This document shows, one piece after another, positions 1 to 9,253 of a stretch of DNA of 64,000 nt (position 1 is the stretch's first letter; every line of letters begins with the position of its first letter). This DNA comes from Paenibacillus sp. FJAT-29882 (lineage in GTDB: Bacteria; Bacillota; Bacilli; Bacillales; DSM-1321), in assembly GCF_001510645.1 (NCBI RefSeq), contig NZ_LMVB01000005.1:62001-126000 (forward strand), written 5' to 3'. The notes below the pieces were generated by a model. The model was not told the origin of the DNA, ran no database searches, and was given only the letters and a program-made list of their open reading frames with translations. Made by a program: the position numbers and the translations under genes.

Positions 1-360
1 CAAACCTTGCATCATTCTCTCGCTATAAAAAACAAAAACAATGCTTATCATGATACCGACTATTAAATTAAGGACAACTGCGATTGCTGATATTTTAGCA
101 GCTTCCAGAATTTTTCTTGAACCAATATACTGAGCAATAACGATGGCAGCACCATTACCAACCACTTCTAAGATAAGGATGGCAATATGGAGATATTGAT
201 TGGCAGCACCTACACCAGAAACAGCATCATCAGAAATTGCACTCAACATAAACGTATCGACAATCCCCATTAACATAAATAGAAAAATCTCTAAAAAAAT
301 AGGCCATGTAAGAGAGAATAGATTAAAATCCTTCTGCATCTTCGTTGAATTTTTAACCAA
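1..360 (-). CDS. MATE-family multidrug/Na+ antiporter, 5' part only (runs off the window)
   Basis: The first ~120 residues of a MATE (NorM/DinF-type) exporter read from right to left and continue past base 1. The translation (…FNLFSLTWPIFLEIFLFMLMGIVDTFMLS…) shows the N-terminal membrane segment and the VDTFMLS motif typical of MATE proteins, followed by two more hydrophobic segments. I chose a TTG start at 358-360 because AAGGTG lies 5 bases upstream of it; an in-frame ATG at 337-339 is the alternative but has no good ribosome binding site. MATE proteins couple drug export to a Na+ or H+ gradient; the substrate cannot be read from this fragment. Confidence 0.8.
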   Translation of the reverse strand, partial: MVKNSTKMQKDFNLFSLTWPIFLEIFLFMLMGIVDTFMLSAISDDAVSGVGAANQYLHIAILILEVVGNGAAIVIAQYIGSRKILEAAKISAIAVVLNLIVGIMISIVFVFYSERMMQGL

Positions 361-595
361 AATTTCACCTTCTTACTCTATATACTTTTTAAAACAAATA
401 GTATCGTATCACAGTTCAATTGCAGATACACCTATTTTTTGAAATGTTTCCAAAAAATAATTATTTCCATATTAACTCATACCCTTTTTGTAGGAATAGG
501 GTAGAAATTGAAGATTCTTACGTACTTCCTTGTGCAAAGACGTGTATTTGCGTTATCTTAGAATCACAAATCTAAATATAAAGGTGTGCGTACTT

Positions 596-1303
596 TTGCG
601 AATTAACAAATATATTAGTGAGTCAGGGATTACATCAAGACGGGGTGCCGATAAGTGGATTGCTGAAGGAAAAGTGACAATTAACGGTATGACAGCTGAG
701 CTAGGCAGCCAGGCTGAGCCAGGTGATGATGTGCGAGTGGATGGGAAACCGGTTATCATTGAACAACAAAGTGTATACCTTGTTCTCAATAAACCAGTAG
801 GCATTACGAGCACGACGGAAAAACATATTAAAGGGAATATTGTTGACTTCGTGAACCACCCATTGCGGATTTTTCATATAGGGAGACTTGATAAAGATTC
901 AGAAGGGTTAATCTTGCTCACGAATGATGGCGATATCGTAAATGAAATTCTACGATCTGAAAACAAACATGAGAAAGAATATATTGTACAAGTAGACAAG
1001 CCAATCACCGATTCATTCTTAAGGAATATGGCTTCAGGCGTAGATATATTAGATACGAAGACTCTTCCATGTAAAGTCATTCAACTTTCTAAAAACAGTT
1101 TCAAAATAATACTGACACAAGGCTTAAATCGGCAAATTCGTCGTATGTGCTCTGCTCTTGATTATCAAGTAGTAAGTTTGCAGCGAATTCGTATCATGAA
1201 TATTGAGCTTGGTGGGCTTGCAGTAGGACAGTGGCGTGATCTCACTAAGGCTGAAAAGGAAGAATTATTTTCTGAGCTCAACTACACGCCTCGAAAACGA
1301 TAA
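596..1303 (+). CDS. rluF: RluF-type 23S rRNA pseudouridine synthase
   Basis: About 235 residues. An S4 RNA-binding domain lies at residues 1-60 ([20 protein letters not shown]), followed by a RsuA/RluF-family catalytic domain with the [10 protein letters not shown] motif, whose Asp is the catalytic nucleophile, and a conserved LNRQIRRM segment. The family isomerises a single uridine in rRNA; the similarity suggests the RluF branch (23S rRNA U2604 region), but RluB/RsuA relatives are close. The frame is open from 530, but TTG at 596 is preferred: AAGGTG is 9 bases upstream and the protein then begins at the normal S4 start. Monocistronic; followed by a palindromic repeat. Confidence 0.85.
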   Translation: MRINKYISESGITSRRGADKWIAEGKVTINGMTAELGSQAEPGDDVRVDGKPVIIEQQSVYLVLNKPVGITSTTEKHIKGNIVDFVNHPLRIFHIGRLDKDSEGLILLTNDGDIVNEILRSENKHEKEYIVQVDKPITDSFLRNMASGVDILDTKTLPCKVIQLSKNSFKIILTQGLNRQIRRMCSALDYQVVSLQRIRIMNIELGGLAVGQWRDLTKAEKEELFSELNYTPRKR

Positions 1304-1313
1304 TTCTACAAAA

Positions 1314-1432
1314 AAAGGGTGTCCCAAAAGCAAAGGGTCAGACCCCGCAACAACTAAATACCGTATAAGATAAGTGTATGAAACACTACATACTGATTTA
1401 GAGTGCGAGGTCAGACCCTTATGAGACTCTTT
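1314..1432. repeat. Long palindromic repeat with GGTCAGACC arms (REP-like), probable terminator
   Basis: Arms GGTCAGACCCCGCA near 1336-1349 and the complementary GAGTGCGAGGTCAGACC near 1401-1417 fold into a long imperfect hairpin. The same GTCAGACC core recurs in hairpins at 15235-15308 and 60318-60376. It lies between convergent rluF and the histidine kinase gene, so it may end both transcripts. Confidence 0.6.
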
Positions 1433-1437
1433 CACGA

Positions 1438-2742
1438 TTATGACTTAGGTATATTACATGTAACAACTATTTCACGATCCATCACATGAAACTTGATCCG
1501 TCCATCATATCTTTTGACAATTTCTTTTACAATAAATAACCCCTGTCCTCTTATCTTGCCTGCCTTTTCTTTCTTCGTTGAAAAGCCTCTTTCAAAGATA
1601 TTCTCTATCACCTTTTCATTCATAGCAGGTCCAGTGTTCTTCACTTCAAATAAGTATTGGCTGTTACTTACTTTACAGGCTACTTTAATTCTCCGATCGG
1701 GTTCTGGAAGTTCAATTGTGGCCTCAATCGCATTATCAATTAAATTAGACAGAATTTTTATCAAATCAGTCGACTTAATGTTTGAGAATGAATCATTGGA
1801 TATATCAAACTCGATTTCTATTGTATGGTTTTCTGCGGTAAGCTTTTTTGTTTCCATTAATACAGATAAACCTGGGTTGTTTACATTCAAGTTAATATTT
1901 TCAATCGCATGTACTTCTTTAAAGAGATGTGCTAAATACTCTAGAGCTTTTTCATGATTGCCTAGCTTCAACAAACCGTGGATGACTTGGATATGGTTAG
2001 AAAAGTCATGTCGTAAAGACTGCACAGAAGAGATTAAAGAACGGAACTCCGATTGATATGTTACTTCTGTTTCGCCCACTTCTTTTTTTAACTCCCTTTG
2101 GTACCACTTTTCGATGATTAAAAAGGATAAAAGTAAAACTACTACGAACAATCCGTTAAAAATCAGCATATGTGAATTATTCTTTAATACATTGTTACTG
2201 ATATGATTGAGCGCTTCTGTACTTATATCAATAGCTAGAAAGCCAATGATCTCTTTTTGGTTATCAATAATAGGTGTCCCAACGGTAAGATATTGTCCAA
2301 ATACTGGATCATTAATAACGCTCGTATAAAACGCTTCCCCCTTATATGCTTGTGCAACCTGCTTTTCTGGAACGGTACACACCAATCCTATTTCTACATT
2401 TTCTGAATTTGGCATTCCTGCTACCATGACTCTCGATATTCTAGGATTATCAACCGCCAGTGAATAGAGATGCAAAACACCAATCTTTTCTCTCACGTCA
2501 TCAAAGTATTCTTTAAGCGCATTATATTCTTTCCCTTTTACTGGATTTTCAAGAAACTTCTTGTACAACTCTATATCCATAGAAGCAGCGATGCTCTTTG
2601 CTCTCTCTACATTGTGGACAGCAATCGATTCTTCTATCGTCTTTTTAATAGTAAAATAAGATGCAAGTATATTCACACCTGTGAAGAATACGACTAAAAA
2701 TAGTGCCAATCCAAAAATCAATTTTACTTTTGTTTTTTTCAT
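1438..2742 (-). CDS. Membrane sensor histidine kinase, Spo0B/DcuS-like DHp domain, orphan
   Basis: 434 residues. One membrane segment lies at about 9-31 and another at about 193-211, with a ~160-residue extracytoplasmic sensor between them that resembles a Cache/PAS-like fold. The H-box SLRHDFSNHIQVIHGLLKLG (His ~245) is of the Spo0B/CitA/DcuS type. A GHKL ATPase follows, with NLIDNAIEAT (N box) and GQGLFIVKEIV (G box). By family it should autophosphorylate and pass phosphate to a LytTR- or CitB-type regulator, but no response regulator gene is adjacent on either side, so the partner is unknown. The ligand cannot be inferred from sequence. Confidence 0.85.
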   Translation of the reverse strand: MKKTKVKLIFGLALFLVVFFTGVNILASYFTIKKTIEESIAVHNVERAKSIAASMDIELYKKFLENPVKGKEYNALKEYFDDVREKIGVLHLYSLAVDNPRISRVMVAGMPNSENVEIGLVCTVPEKQVAQAYKGEAFYTSVINDPVFGQYLTVGTPIIDNQKEIIGFLAIDISTEALNHISNNVLKNNSHMLIFNGLFVVVLLLSFLIIEKWYQRELKKEVGETEVTYQSEFRSLISSVQSLRHDFSNHIQVIHGLLKLGNHEKALEYLAHLFKEVHAIENINLNVNNPGLSVLMETKKLTAENHTIEIEFDISNDSFSNIKSTDLIKILSNLIDNAIEATIELPEPDRRIKVACKVSNSQYLFEVKNTGPAMNEKVIENIFERGFSTKKEKAGKIRGQGLFIVKEIVKRYDGRIKFHVMDREIVVTCNIPKS

Positions 2743-2956
2743 ATGAACGTTTTTTCCAACCTTTATTATGGATTTCTAGAGTAGATAAAGTGAAACTGCC
2801 TTATATCAACTTAATGATATCGTACGTTTATTCTACTATATTTTAAAGGGTTACATAATAAAAGAAGGCTTTTCTAAATATCCAAGGGAAGGTAGAACGC
2901 AATAATGGAAGGAATATTAACACCTATCCTTCCATCGAAATATTACATATTTCCCC

Positions 2957-3056
2957 AACGATAAAGTGAAACTTCAATCAGTGGGGGGTTTATTTACTGC
3001 TCGTTAATGCGGGATAAATCCCTAGTAGGGCGTTAGCTTGCCTTTAGCCATGGGGA
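2957..3056. repeat. Dispersed repeat, family 'GTGAAACTTCAATCAGTGG … GGGATAAA'
   Basis: Contains GTGAAACTTCAATCAGTGG, then CTGCTCGTTAATGCGGGATAAA and TAGGGCGTTAGC. Related copies are at 18296-18358 (opposite strand), 34926-34985, 37083-37122 and 44452-44490. Intergenic and non-coding. Confidence 0.6.
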
Positions 3057-3059
3057 TGG

Positions 3060-3925
3060 TCAGTTAATATTCTTTTTCCCGACAAGAATGTCCATAATTT
3101 CATCTGTCGGAATGATGAATTCTACTGAGCCCATATAGCCTGGTGCTACCTCAAATTGATCAAAGACAATAACTAAATTGTTCTGTTTATTAACGTAAAA
3201 CTTTTGATTTCTATCAATTTGTTCAAATCTTACCGGATCTTCTTCACTAACCCAATAAATTTTATTCGGATCTGCTTTCATCTGCTCAGCTATCTGAGCT
3301 TTGATATTTTCACTTAGTACATCTACATAGCTGTCATTTTTAAATAAACTTTTTAAGGTGAGTAAGACTTGATTTTTTTATCTATTGTATCGAACTGCAT
3401 TTCTGTAGAAGAAGAAGCCTGGGTAATGACGTTATAGCGGCGAATTGAGAATATGGTATCATTGTCATTCAGTACTTCATACCCACTAGTGACAGCCATA
3501 TTTGCATTTTCTCCTTCTTTAAGTTCTGCCAACGTGTTTGTAAACTCTTGATACAATTGCTTACTTTCTTCAATATATTTTTCATTCAATGAAGCTTCCA
3601 GACCTGAATTGTCCAAACCAGAAATCTCGGGTACTTTAATATCCACGCTTGCATGGTTATCCTTCTCTTCTTTCCGTTCCTGGAGCGTAATTACGTCAAT
3701 GACCTTGCCGATAATCGGAATATCTGACATCGCGTTGGCAGCTGAAGGACTCAAATTGACCGTTGTCATTAACAAAATAGCAGCAGCGACTGTACCTATT
3801 GACCATTTATATGCTACTTTCTTCTTTTTAACGGGAGTTTGAAGCGCACGATTGATAACATCATTTAACTCCTCTGGAATAGGTATCATATAACGATCTT
3901 TTAATTTTTCTAAATCTTTGTCCAC
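3060..3925 (-). pseudogene. rsiV: RsiV-type anti-sigma factor, broken by a one-base frameshift
   Basis: Two reading frames together make one RsiV-like protein (~290 residues). The 5' part (3353-3925) has a short cytoplasmic N-terminus, a membrane segment near residues 42-62 and the start of the extracellular DUF3298 domain. The 3' part (3060-~3350) encodes the rest (…LLTLKSLFKNDSYVDVL…, …FEVAPGYMGSVEFIIP…). They join if one A is added to the run of seven A near 3371-3377; the frame then reads DKKNQVLLTLKSLF. As it stands the first frame ends at IKSYSP-stop. The family holds sigma-V inactive until lysozyme binds and regulated proteolysis destroys RsiV. A sequencing error or slippage in the A-run is possible, but the partner sigma gene is also damaged, which favours real decay. 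Confidence 0.8.
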
Positions 3926-3949
3926 CTTCTATGCCCTCCTAAATCCATT

Positions 3950-4105
3950 AATCTTGTCGCCAGAGATTAATGCCTTTTTAATCGATTCTTGAATAATATC
4001 AAGGGCGCCATCTTTATTTTTTACATAGCTAAAAGCTAACCGGTAGTAGTTTTCCTTTTTTTCAGTAATTGTTGTGATAAGTAATTGACGGATATCCTGA
4101 ATCAT
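3950..4105 (-). pseudogene. sigV: Remnant of an ECF sigma factor (sigV-like), region 2 only
   Basis: 51 codons reading MIQDIRQLLITTI…YYRLAFSYVKNKDGALDIIQESIKKAL and then a stop 25 bases before rsiV. RLAFSYVKN..DALDIIQES is the core of ECF sigma region 2.1-2.2; an intact protein has about 165 residues, so the -10-recognition end of region 2 and all of region 4 are missing. The position immediately upstream of rsiV is the normal operon position of sigV. An AAGGAG motif lies ~12 bases upstream; the ATG closest to it (4108-4110) is followed at once by a stop. Confidence 0.75.
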
Positions 4106-4162
4106 TACATGAAAGAGCTCCTTTTCTTGAAGTTGGTACGTACCATTTGATGTTACATTGGA

Positions 4163-4191
4163 TAGACGTGTGAAAATCTAAAAAGGTTTGT
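4163..4191 (-). promoter_or_regulatory. Probable ECF (sigma-V-type) promoter for sigV-rsiV
   Basis: On the minus strand ACAAAC (-35) and CGTCTA (-10) are separated by 17 bases. B. subtilis sigma-V promoters have TGAAAC and CGTCTA at about this spacing, so this looks like the autoregulatory promoter of the decayed operon. Confidence 0.6.
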
Positions 4192-4254
4192 ACCGTCAAT
4201 AAAAAAGCATTAGTAAAATTTACATGTTAAAAAAGTAAGAAATTTGTAGTTTCC

Positions 4255-4283
4255 TGAAACAAATCTTTTCCTTCAAACGTCTA
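4255..4283 (+). promoter_or_regulatory. Probable ECF (sigma-V-type) promoter for the deacetylase gene
   Basis: TGAAAC at 4255-4260 and CGTCTA at 4278-4283 with a 17-base spacer, 35 bases before the deacetylase start. It exactly matches the sigma-V consensus elements and shares the CGTCTATC -10 with the divergent promoter at 4163-4191, which suggests this gene belonged to the local sigma-V regulon. Confidence 0.65.
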
Positions 4284-4317
4284 TCTGATAGACTGATAGT
4301 ATAAGGGGACTCGTAAT

Positions 4318-5760
4318 ATGAAAATGAAAATGAACCAATTAAAAAGAATCAAATTTAAACGTGTTTTTACGTTATTAGTATGTATATTCGTACTAGTATT
4401 ATCCATAAGATATGTTATTTCTGAAAGAGCGCAAGCCACAGTAAAAAAAGAGACAGAAATTTTTACAGATGCAAAGTATCCGACAGTAGAAATGCAAACA
4501 TTGATTAAAGACCAAACTCATGGGGGATATTCAGTTAATTATCCCACATTACAAATAAAAGAAATTGATCAAACCTTAAAGGCTTATGTAAATGAAGAGA
4601 TCGCCAACTATCAGCAAGCGATTGCACAGAAAAAGATCCCAAAGGAAACCTCAACTGAGTTAACAATTACATACGATATCACTCATTATAGTGAACAAAC
4701 GATAACCATTCTATTTAATGAATATCAATTTACTGGTGGTAAATTAGGAGAGCCGTCAATCCAAACATTTACCTTTGATCTTCCATCACAAAGACTGATT
4801 TCATTACAAGATATCTTCTATGAAAATAGTGATTATCTGAACAGTCTATCGATGATTGCTTTTACCGAATTGAAGAAGAGTAAAAAACTTGCAGAATCAG
4901 AGACTTTAAAAGCGAAAACTGAACCGAAGCTTGAAAATTTTAGCCAATTTTCTATACTTGGAGATACCATTGTCTTGTACTTCCAGCCATTTCTAGGATC
5001 AAATGGGTATTCTAAAACACAATCAATTGCTATTAAAAAGGCTGTATTTGATTCCATTCTTAAAGATTCTTACAAAAACACCAAAACGAACAAAAACAAG
5101 ATTGAAGAAGCTCCACCCATTCATATTGTGACGGAACTTCCAAAGCCAAGTGGAATTGACCCTACTAAAAAAGTTATCGCCCTTACCTTTGATGACGGTC
5201 CAAGTAAAGAACCAACAACTTTAATCCTCGATGCATTAAAAGATTCTGACAGTCACGCCACATTCTTTGTACTCGGAAGTCGCGTTCAATACTATCCAGA
5301 AATCATTCAAAGAATGCTTGAGGAAGGCAATGAGGTTGGCAATCACTCTTGGGATCATCCGCAGCTGACCCGCTTGACTGAAGAACAAGTCAAACATCAA
5401 GTGTGGGACACTCAAGCAATTATTAAAAAAGTAAGTGGTTATGAACCCGTTCATATTCGTCCACCTTATGGGGCGATTGACGACAGTGTTCGTCAATGCT
5501 TAGGGGGAATGGGTGTTTCCCTTTGGAGTATTGATCCAGAAGATTGGAAGCTACGAAACAAAGACCAAATTGTTCAGTTAGTATTAAGCAAGGTTGCGGA
5601 CGGTAAGATTATCCTTATGCATGATATTTATGCTACGAGTGCTGAAGCTGCCGTTGAAATCATTAAACAGCTTAAAGCACAAGATTATCAATTAGTGACA
5701 ATTTCTGAGCTCGAAGAAGTGAAGAAACAGCGGCAAGAGGCTATACCAAGTAAGGGATGA
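4318..5760 (+). CDS. pdaC: Membrane-anchored polysaccharide (peptidoglycan) deacetylase, PdaC-like
   Basis: 480 residues: a membrane anchor at ~14-33, a DUF4163/DUF3298-type extracytoplasmic region (~50-250), and a NodB-homology deacetylase domain (~284-460). The catalytic motifs are present: TFDDGP (~290), the metal-binding NHSWDHP with H-x3-H (~341), RPPYGA, WSIDPEDW, and a late LMHD His. The architecture matches B. subtilis PdaC, a carbohydrate esterase family 4 enzyme that removes acetyl groups from peptidoglycan amino sugars and gives lysozyme resistance. Divergent from the sigV-rsiV remnants and preceded by a sigma-V-type promoter, consistent with a lysozyme-response role. AAGGGG lies 9 bases before the ATG. 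Confidence 0.88.
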   Translation: MKMKMNQLKRIKFKRVFTLLVCIFVLVLSIRYVISERAQATVKKETEIFTDAKYPTVEMQTLIKDQTHGGYSVNYPTLQIKEIDQTLKAYVNEEIANYQQAIAQKKIPKETSTELTITYDITHYSEQTITILFNEYQFTGGKLGEPSIQTFTFDLPSQRLISLQDIFYENSDYLNSLSMIAFTELKKSKKLAESETLKAKTEPKLENFSQFSILGDTIVLYFQPFLGSNGYSKTQSIAIKKAVFDSILKDSYKNTKTNKNKIEEAPPIHIVTELPKPSGIDPTKKVIALTFDDGPSKEPTTLILDALKDSDSHATFFVLGSRVQYYPEIIQRMLEEGNEVGNHSWDHPQLTRLTEEQVKHQVWDTQAIIKKVSGYEPVHIRPPYGAIDDSVRQCLGGMGVSLWSIDPEDWKLRNKDQIVQLVLSKVADGKIILMHDIYATSAEAAVEIIKQLKAQDYQLVTISELEEVKKQRQEAIPSKG

Positions 5761-5837
5761 TCAAGGCACATGTTTCCAAGCCAGAGCCTGTACATATTCC
5801 TGCCAAACTATGTCGCACGATAAAATAGTAAGGTCAA

Positions 5838-5872
5838 AAACCCCCGCCCAGATTTTATTGTAGGCGGGGGTT
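5838..5872 (+). terminator. Rho-independent terminator
   Basis: AACCCCCGCC … GGCGGGGGTT stem followed by ATTT, 75 bases after the deacetylase stop. The 200 bases from here to 6080 show no other recognisable feature. Confidence 0.8.
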
Positions 5873-6080
5873 ATTTGGCTTGTTTAAGGAAGGTGAATGA
5901 CCGTACAAATGCTCCACACAATATAGACTGTATTTCGGGTAGGGCACACTTTATGAGCAGTAGGAGTCACAAATTACAAACGTGAAACCTTCGTATTAAA
6001 ATTTCATGAATCTTTTTCTCTAGGTTATTCGTATTAATTGATGAAGTAATAGGACAACTAACTTTAAAAGGGGATGCTTT

Positions 6081-7763
6081 ATGGGTAACATCTTTCTATT
6101 TACACTTATTATCGGGATCGTGTCTTCACTGATTCTTTTACCTATTTACAAACGCAAAAAATCAAGTGAAAAAGAGGATAAACAGCTAAAAGGTGGTTTT
6201 TTGATAGCTGTGGTGATCTTGTTAGTACTCATTATGTTTTCATTCTACTATCTAACTAATCTGGATAGAAACCTATCTTCTTTATGGCTGTTGGCAATTA
6301 TTATCACCGCTGTAGGAGCAGTACTCGCAACTGGTAAGGAAAGAATAATTAAATCCGTTCTATTCGTTGGATGTCTCATCATCGCAGCCTATTTCCTAAC
6401 GGCAGGTCTGTTTAATGCAGATGAAAAATATGACAAGGTAAAAATGGCAGAGGAAATAGAAATCAAAACGTTCGATGAGAAAGCAACACCTGCTAGTGTT
6501 CCACCACAATTTGCACGCAATAAAATGAGAAAGGCATTTGGCCAAGTCCCAAATACAAGCTATTACGAGCTTGGAAGCCTACAAATCCAAAAGGTAAACG
6601 AGGATTATGTCTATATTGCGCCCGTTGAATTTTCGGGAATTTTCAAATGGTGGAAAGGAGAACAAACTCCTGGCTATTTTACTTTAAGCGCTACTGATTC
6701 TACAGCTAACCCTAAATTCGTAAAGGAAGAAATGGTTTTCACTCCTTCCTCTTATTTTGATAAAAACATTGAGCGTCATATTCGGATGCAATATCCAAAA
6801 CATATCTTTTATGGGGATGCACAATTAGAGATTGACGATGAGGGAAAACCTTATTATATCCGTTCGTTCGGCGAATTTATTTCTGCCCGCAATGGATTTT
6901 CCGTTAAAGGTCTTGTCGTAGTAAATCCTAAAGATGGTGAAGCAAAAGCGTATAATTTAGCTGATGTTCCCGAGTTTATAGATGGTGCTGTTTCACCTGA
7001 AGTAGTCAGCTTACAAAACAGCTATTTTGGGAACTATGTCCATGGATTTTGGAATAGTAAATTTGGTAAACAAGACGTGAAACTCCCTTCAGACGAAGGA
7101 ACTGAGTCCAATGTAACGCCAATTTTCAGTGAAGATGGCGATATGTATTATTTCACTGATTTCACCAGCCCAAAAGAAGGCGTGGATTCCATGCTCGGCT
7201 ACTCACTTACCAACTCAAGAACTGGAAAAGCGACGTACTATACGGGTAATCTTGAAGAATCATACATGGATTCACAGGGAGCTTTGCAAATTATCGAAAA
7301 GAAATTCATTGAAAAGAAATGGCATGGGGAGATGTCTGTTCTTTATAACTTTTACGGAGAAGCAAGCTGGCTAACACCTGTACTTGATTCTAACGGTTTT
7401 CTGCAAAATTACTTTATCGTATCAGCAGCTAATCCGGAAATTTCTGTATATGGAATCACTCCAAACGAAGCATTAAGACAATATAAAACAGCCTTGCAAA
7501 GAGGTGGAGGAACGGTTGACGGAAGCTCCAAAGCAGAGGAAAAGCAATTAAGTGGAACCGTGATACGAGTGTATAAAGAAAGGGCCGGAGACTTTACTGT
7601 TGTTTCTTTTTTATTAAACAACCAACAAAGCTATATCATTTCTTCTGAAAAAAGCCCAAAATCCATCTACTTAAAAGAAGGAGACAAGGTAAACGTTACC
7701 TACTTAGAGACTGGTGAGGAATTCTTGCCTGCGAAAGATCTAGTGATTGAGGGACTGGAGTAA
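6081..7763 (+). CDS. Unrecognised membrane protein with large soluble C-terminal region
   Basis: 560 residues; I do not recognise a characterised family. Four hydrophobic segments in the first ~115 residues (about 3-20, 40-60, 70-85, 92-110) anchor the protein. The long soluble part has no obvious catalytic motif and contains aromatic, beta-rich stretches such as YFGNYVHGFWNSKF and YSLTNSRTGKATYYTGN. The last ~75 residues (LSGTVIRVYKERAGDFTVVSFLLN…) look like a small OB-type beta barrel. A Gly-rich linker (RGGGTVDGSS) precedes it. Monocistronic: AAAAGGGGATGCTTT precedes the ATG and a strong terminator follows. Intact, so probably expressed, but I assign no function. Confidence 0.75.
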   Translation: MGNIFLFTLIIGIVSSLILLPIYKRKKSSEKEDKQLKGGFLIAVVILLVLIMFSFYYLTNLDRNLSSLWLLAIIITAVGAVLATGKERIIKSVLFVGCLIIAAYFLTAGLFNADEKYDKVKMAEEIEIKTFDEKATPASVPPQFARNKMRKAFGQVPNTSYYELGSLQIQKVNEDYVYIAPVEFSGIFKWWKGEQTPGYFTLSATDSTANPKFVKEEMVFTPSSYFDKNIERHIRMQYPKHIFYGDAQLEIDDEGKPYYIRSFGEFISARNGFSVKGLVVVNPKDGEAKAYNLADVPEFIDGAVSPEVVSLQNSYFGNYVHGFWNSKFGKQDVKLPSDEGTESNVTPIFSEDGDMYYFTDFTSPKEGVDSMLGYSLTNSRTGKATYYTGNLEESYMDSQGALQIIEKKFIEKKWHGEMSVLYNFYGEASWLTPVLDSNGFLQNYFIVSAANPEISVYGITPNEALRQYKTALQRGGGTVDGSSKAEEKQLSGTVIRVYKERAGDFTVVSFLLNNQQSYIISSEKSPKSIYLKEGDKVNVTYLETGEEFLPAKDLVIEGLE

Positions 7764-7782
7764 CCTTATCCTATTAGAAACG

Positions 7783-7823
7783 CAAAACACGATGAAGTGA
7801 TTAAAGCCTTCATCGTGTTTTTA
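7783..7823. terminator. Bidirectional rho-independent terminator
   Basis: AAAACACGATGAAG … CTTCATCGTGTTTT lies between convergent genes, with A-tract and T-tract on the two sides, so it can serve both. Confidence 0.85.
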
Positions 7824-7840
7824 TTGATAATTTAGTTGAT

Positions 7841-9253
7841 TTAATTTGAAGCTTTTCTTTTTTCAGCTAAATCAGTAGCAAGTTGGATCGTACGTTTCTT
7901 ATTCAATGGATATAAGAATGTTAAAATTAAGAATACAATTAGAAGGATGACCGCCGGCACTAAAGTAGCTAGTGCATGAATACCATCTAATGCGCCTTGC
8001 GTTTGCGCTTCACGAGTTGCATCGTACCCAACAGCTGCAATCGCAAAACCACCTACACCACCAGCAATTGCTTGGCCCACTTTACGAGCAAATGAATAGA
8101 TAGAATACACCGTTCCATCTTCACGTAAGCCTGTTAAGTATTCATGGTAATCGATCACGTCTGTTACGAATGCCCAAACCACTAAATTAAAGAATCCATA
8201 TCCAAACATTGCAACAGTTAATAGAGAAATAAATTGAGTAGCAGATATGTTAGGTAAGAAGTATAAAAGAGCATATACAACGGCTGCCAATAACACACCT
8301 GCTGCTGCTACTTCTTTTTTACCAAACCTAGCAACTAATGGTTTCACCATTGGCATAGCAATAAATGTAGTGGCTGTTCCAATAAATCCTACGATACTTA
8401 ATGCTGCAGCCGTACCAAAATAATCTTTAAATAAATACACGTTAACTGCGCCCGTAAGCATGAAACACACTAAAAATATTAGAGCTGAGGCAAGAAGCCA
8501 AATTAACGGTTTGTTTTTCATAAGACCTTTTACTGTTTGACCTAAATTACCTTTTGGCTTGTCAGTTTCAGGTGCGACAATACGTTCAGTCGATAATTTA
8601 TAACATGCCATATAACAAGAGATAGAAAGAATACCAAAGATAATGGCTCCCATTAGAAAACGGTCTGAATCTGCCTTATTATCTACAAATAAGATCAATG
8701 GGCCAACTACATTAATAATTAGACCTGCCATCGCACCACCCAAAGCTCTGAAAGTGGATAAAGATGTACGTTCAACAGGATTACTTGTAATTACAGACGC
8801 CATTGAACCGTAAGGAATATTAACAGTACTGTACAAAGTTCCCCAGATAATGTATGAGACAAAAGCATATGCCAGATAAAACCCATCAGACATACCTGGA
8901 ATGTGAACAAACATTAATACGCCTGAAATAACGAGTGGGAAAGACATTCTGAAAATCCATGGTTTAAATTTACCATTCTTCCCTGCTTTTCTTGTATCAA
9001 TGAAACGACCCCATGTAACATCCGCTACAGCATCCCATAATCGGGCAACTAAAAAGAGCGTTCCCACAGTGGCTGCATTAATATGAAAAACGTCTGTGTA
9101 GTAAACCATTAAGAATGAAGCAACAAGAATAAAGAAGAAATCATTCCCGAAATCACCAAACAAATAACCAAGTTTATCTCTCATACCAAACTTTCTATTT
9201 ACCCCATTTGTTGTTCCTGTTTCTTGAGCTAGTTTCCTGGCAGCTTGACCCAT
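7841..9253 (-). CDS. GPH-family glycoside/pentoside/hexuronide:cation symporter
   Basis: 470 residues with about 12 membrane segments. The N-terminal GYLFGDFGNDFFF, the cytoplasmic DAVADVTWGRFID loop and GTLYSTVNIPYGSM are characteristic of MelB/UidB/YihP-type transporters. The substrate is probably a sugar, glycoside or uronide taken up with Na+ or H+; no enzyme gene is adjacent to narrow this. GGAGGGG is six bases before the ATG. A second GPH paralogue is encoded at 39147-40511. Candidate carbon-catabolite sites lie upstream of both. Confidence 0.88.
   Translation of the reverse strand: MGQAARKLAQETGTTNGVNRKFGMRDKLGYLFGDFGNDFFFILVASFLMVYYTDVFHINAATVGTLFLVARLWDAVADVTWGRFIDTRKAGKNGKFKPWIFRMSFPLVISGVLMFVHIPGMSDGFYLAYAFVSYIIWGTLYSTVNIPYGSMASVITSNPVERTSLSTFRALGGAMAGLIINVVGPLILFVDNKADSDRFLMGAIIFGILSISCYMACYKLSTERIVAPETDKPKGNLGQTVKGLMKNKPLIWLLASALIFLVCFMLTGAVNVYLFKDYFGTAAALSIVGFIGTATTFIAMPMVKPLVARFGKKEVAAAGVLLAAVVYALLYFLPNISATQFISLLTVAMFGYGFFNLVVWAFVTDVIDYHEYLTGLREDGTVYSIYSFARKVGQAIAGGVGGFAIAAVGYDATREAQTQGALDGIHALATLVPAVILLIVFLILTFLYPLNKKRTIQLATDLAEKRKASN

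Noticed and set aside
200-442. 80-residue plus-strand frame
   Set aside because: Antisense of the MATE gene start; no family resemblance.
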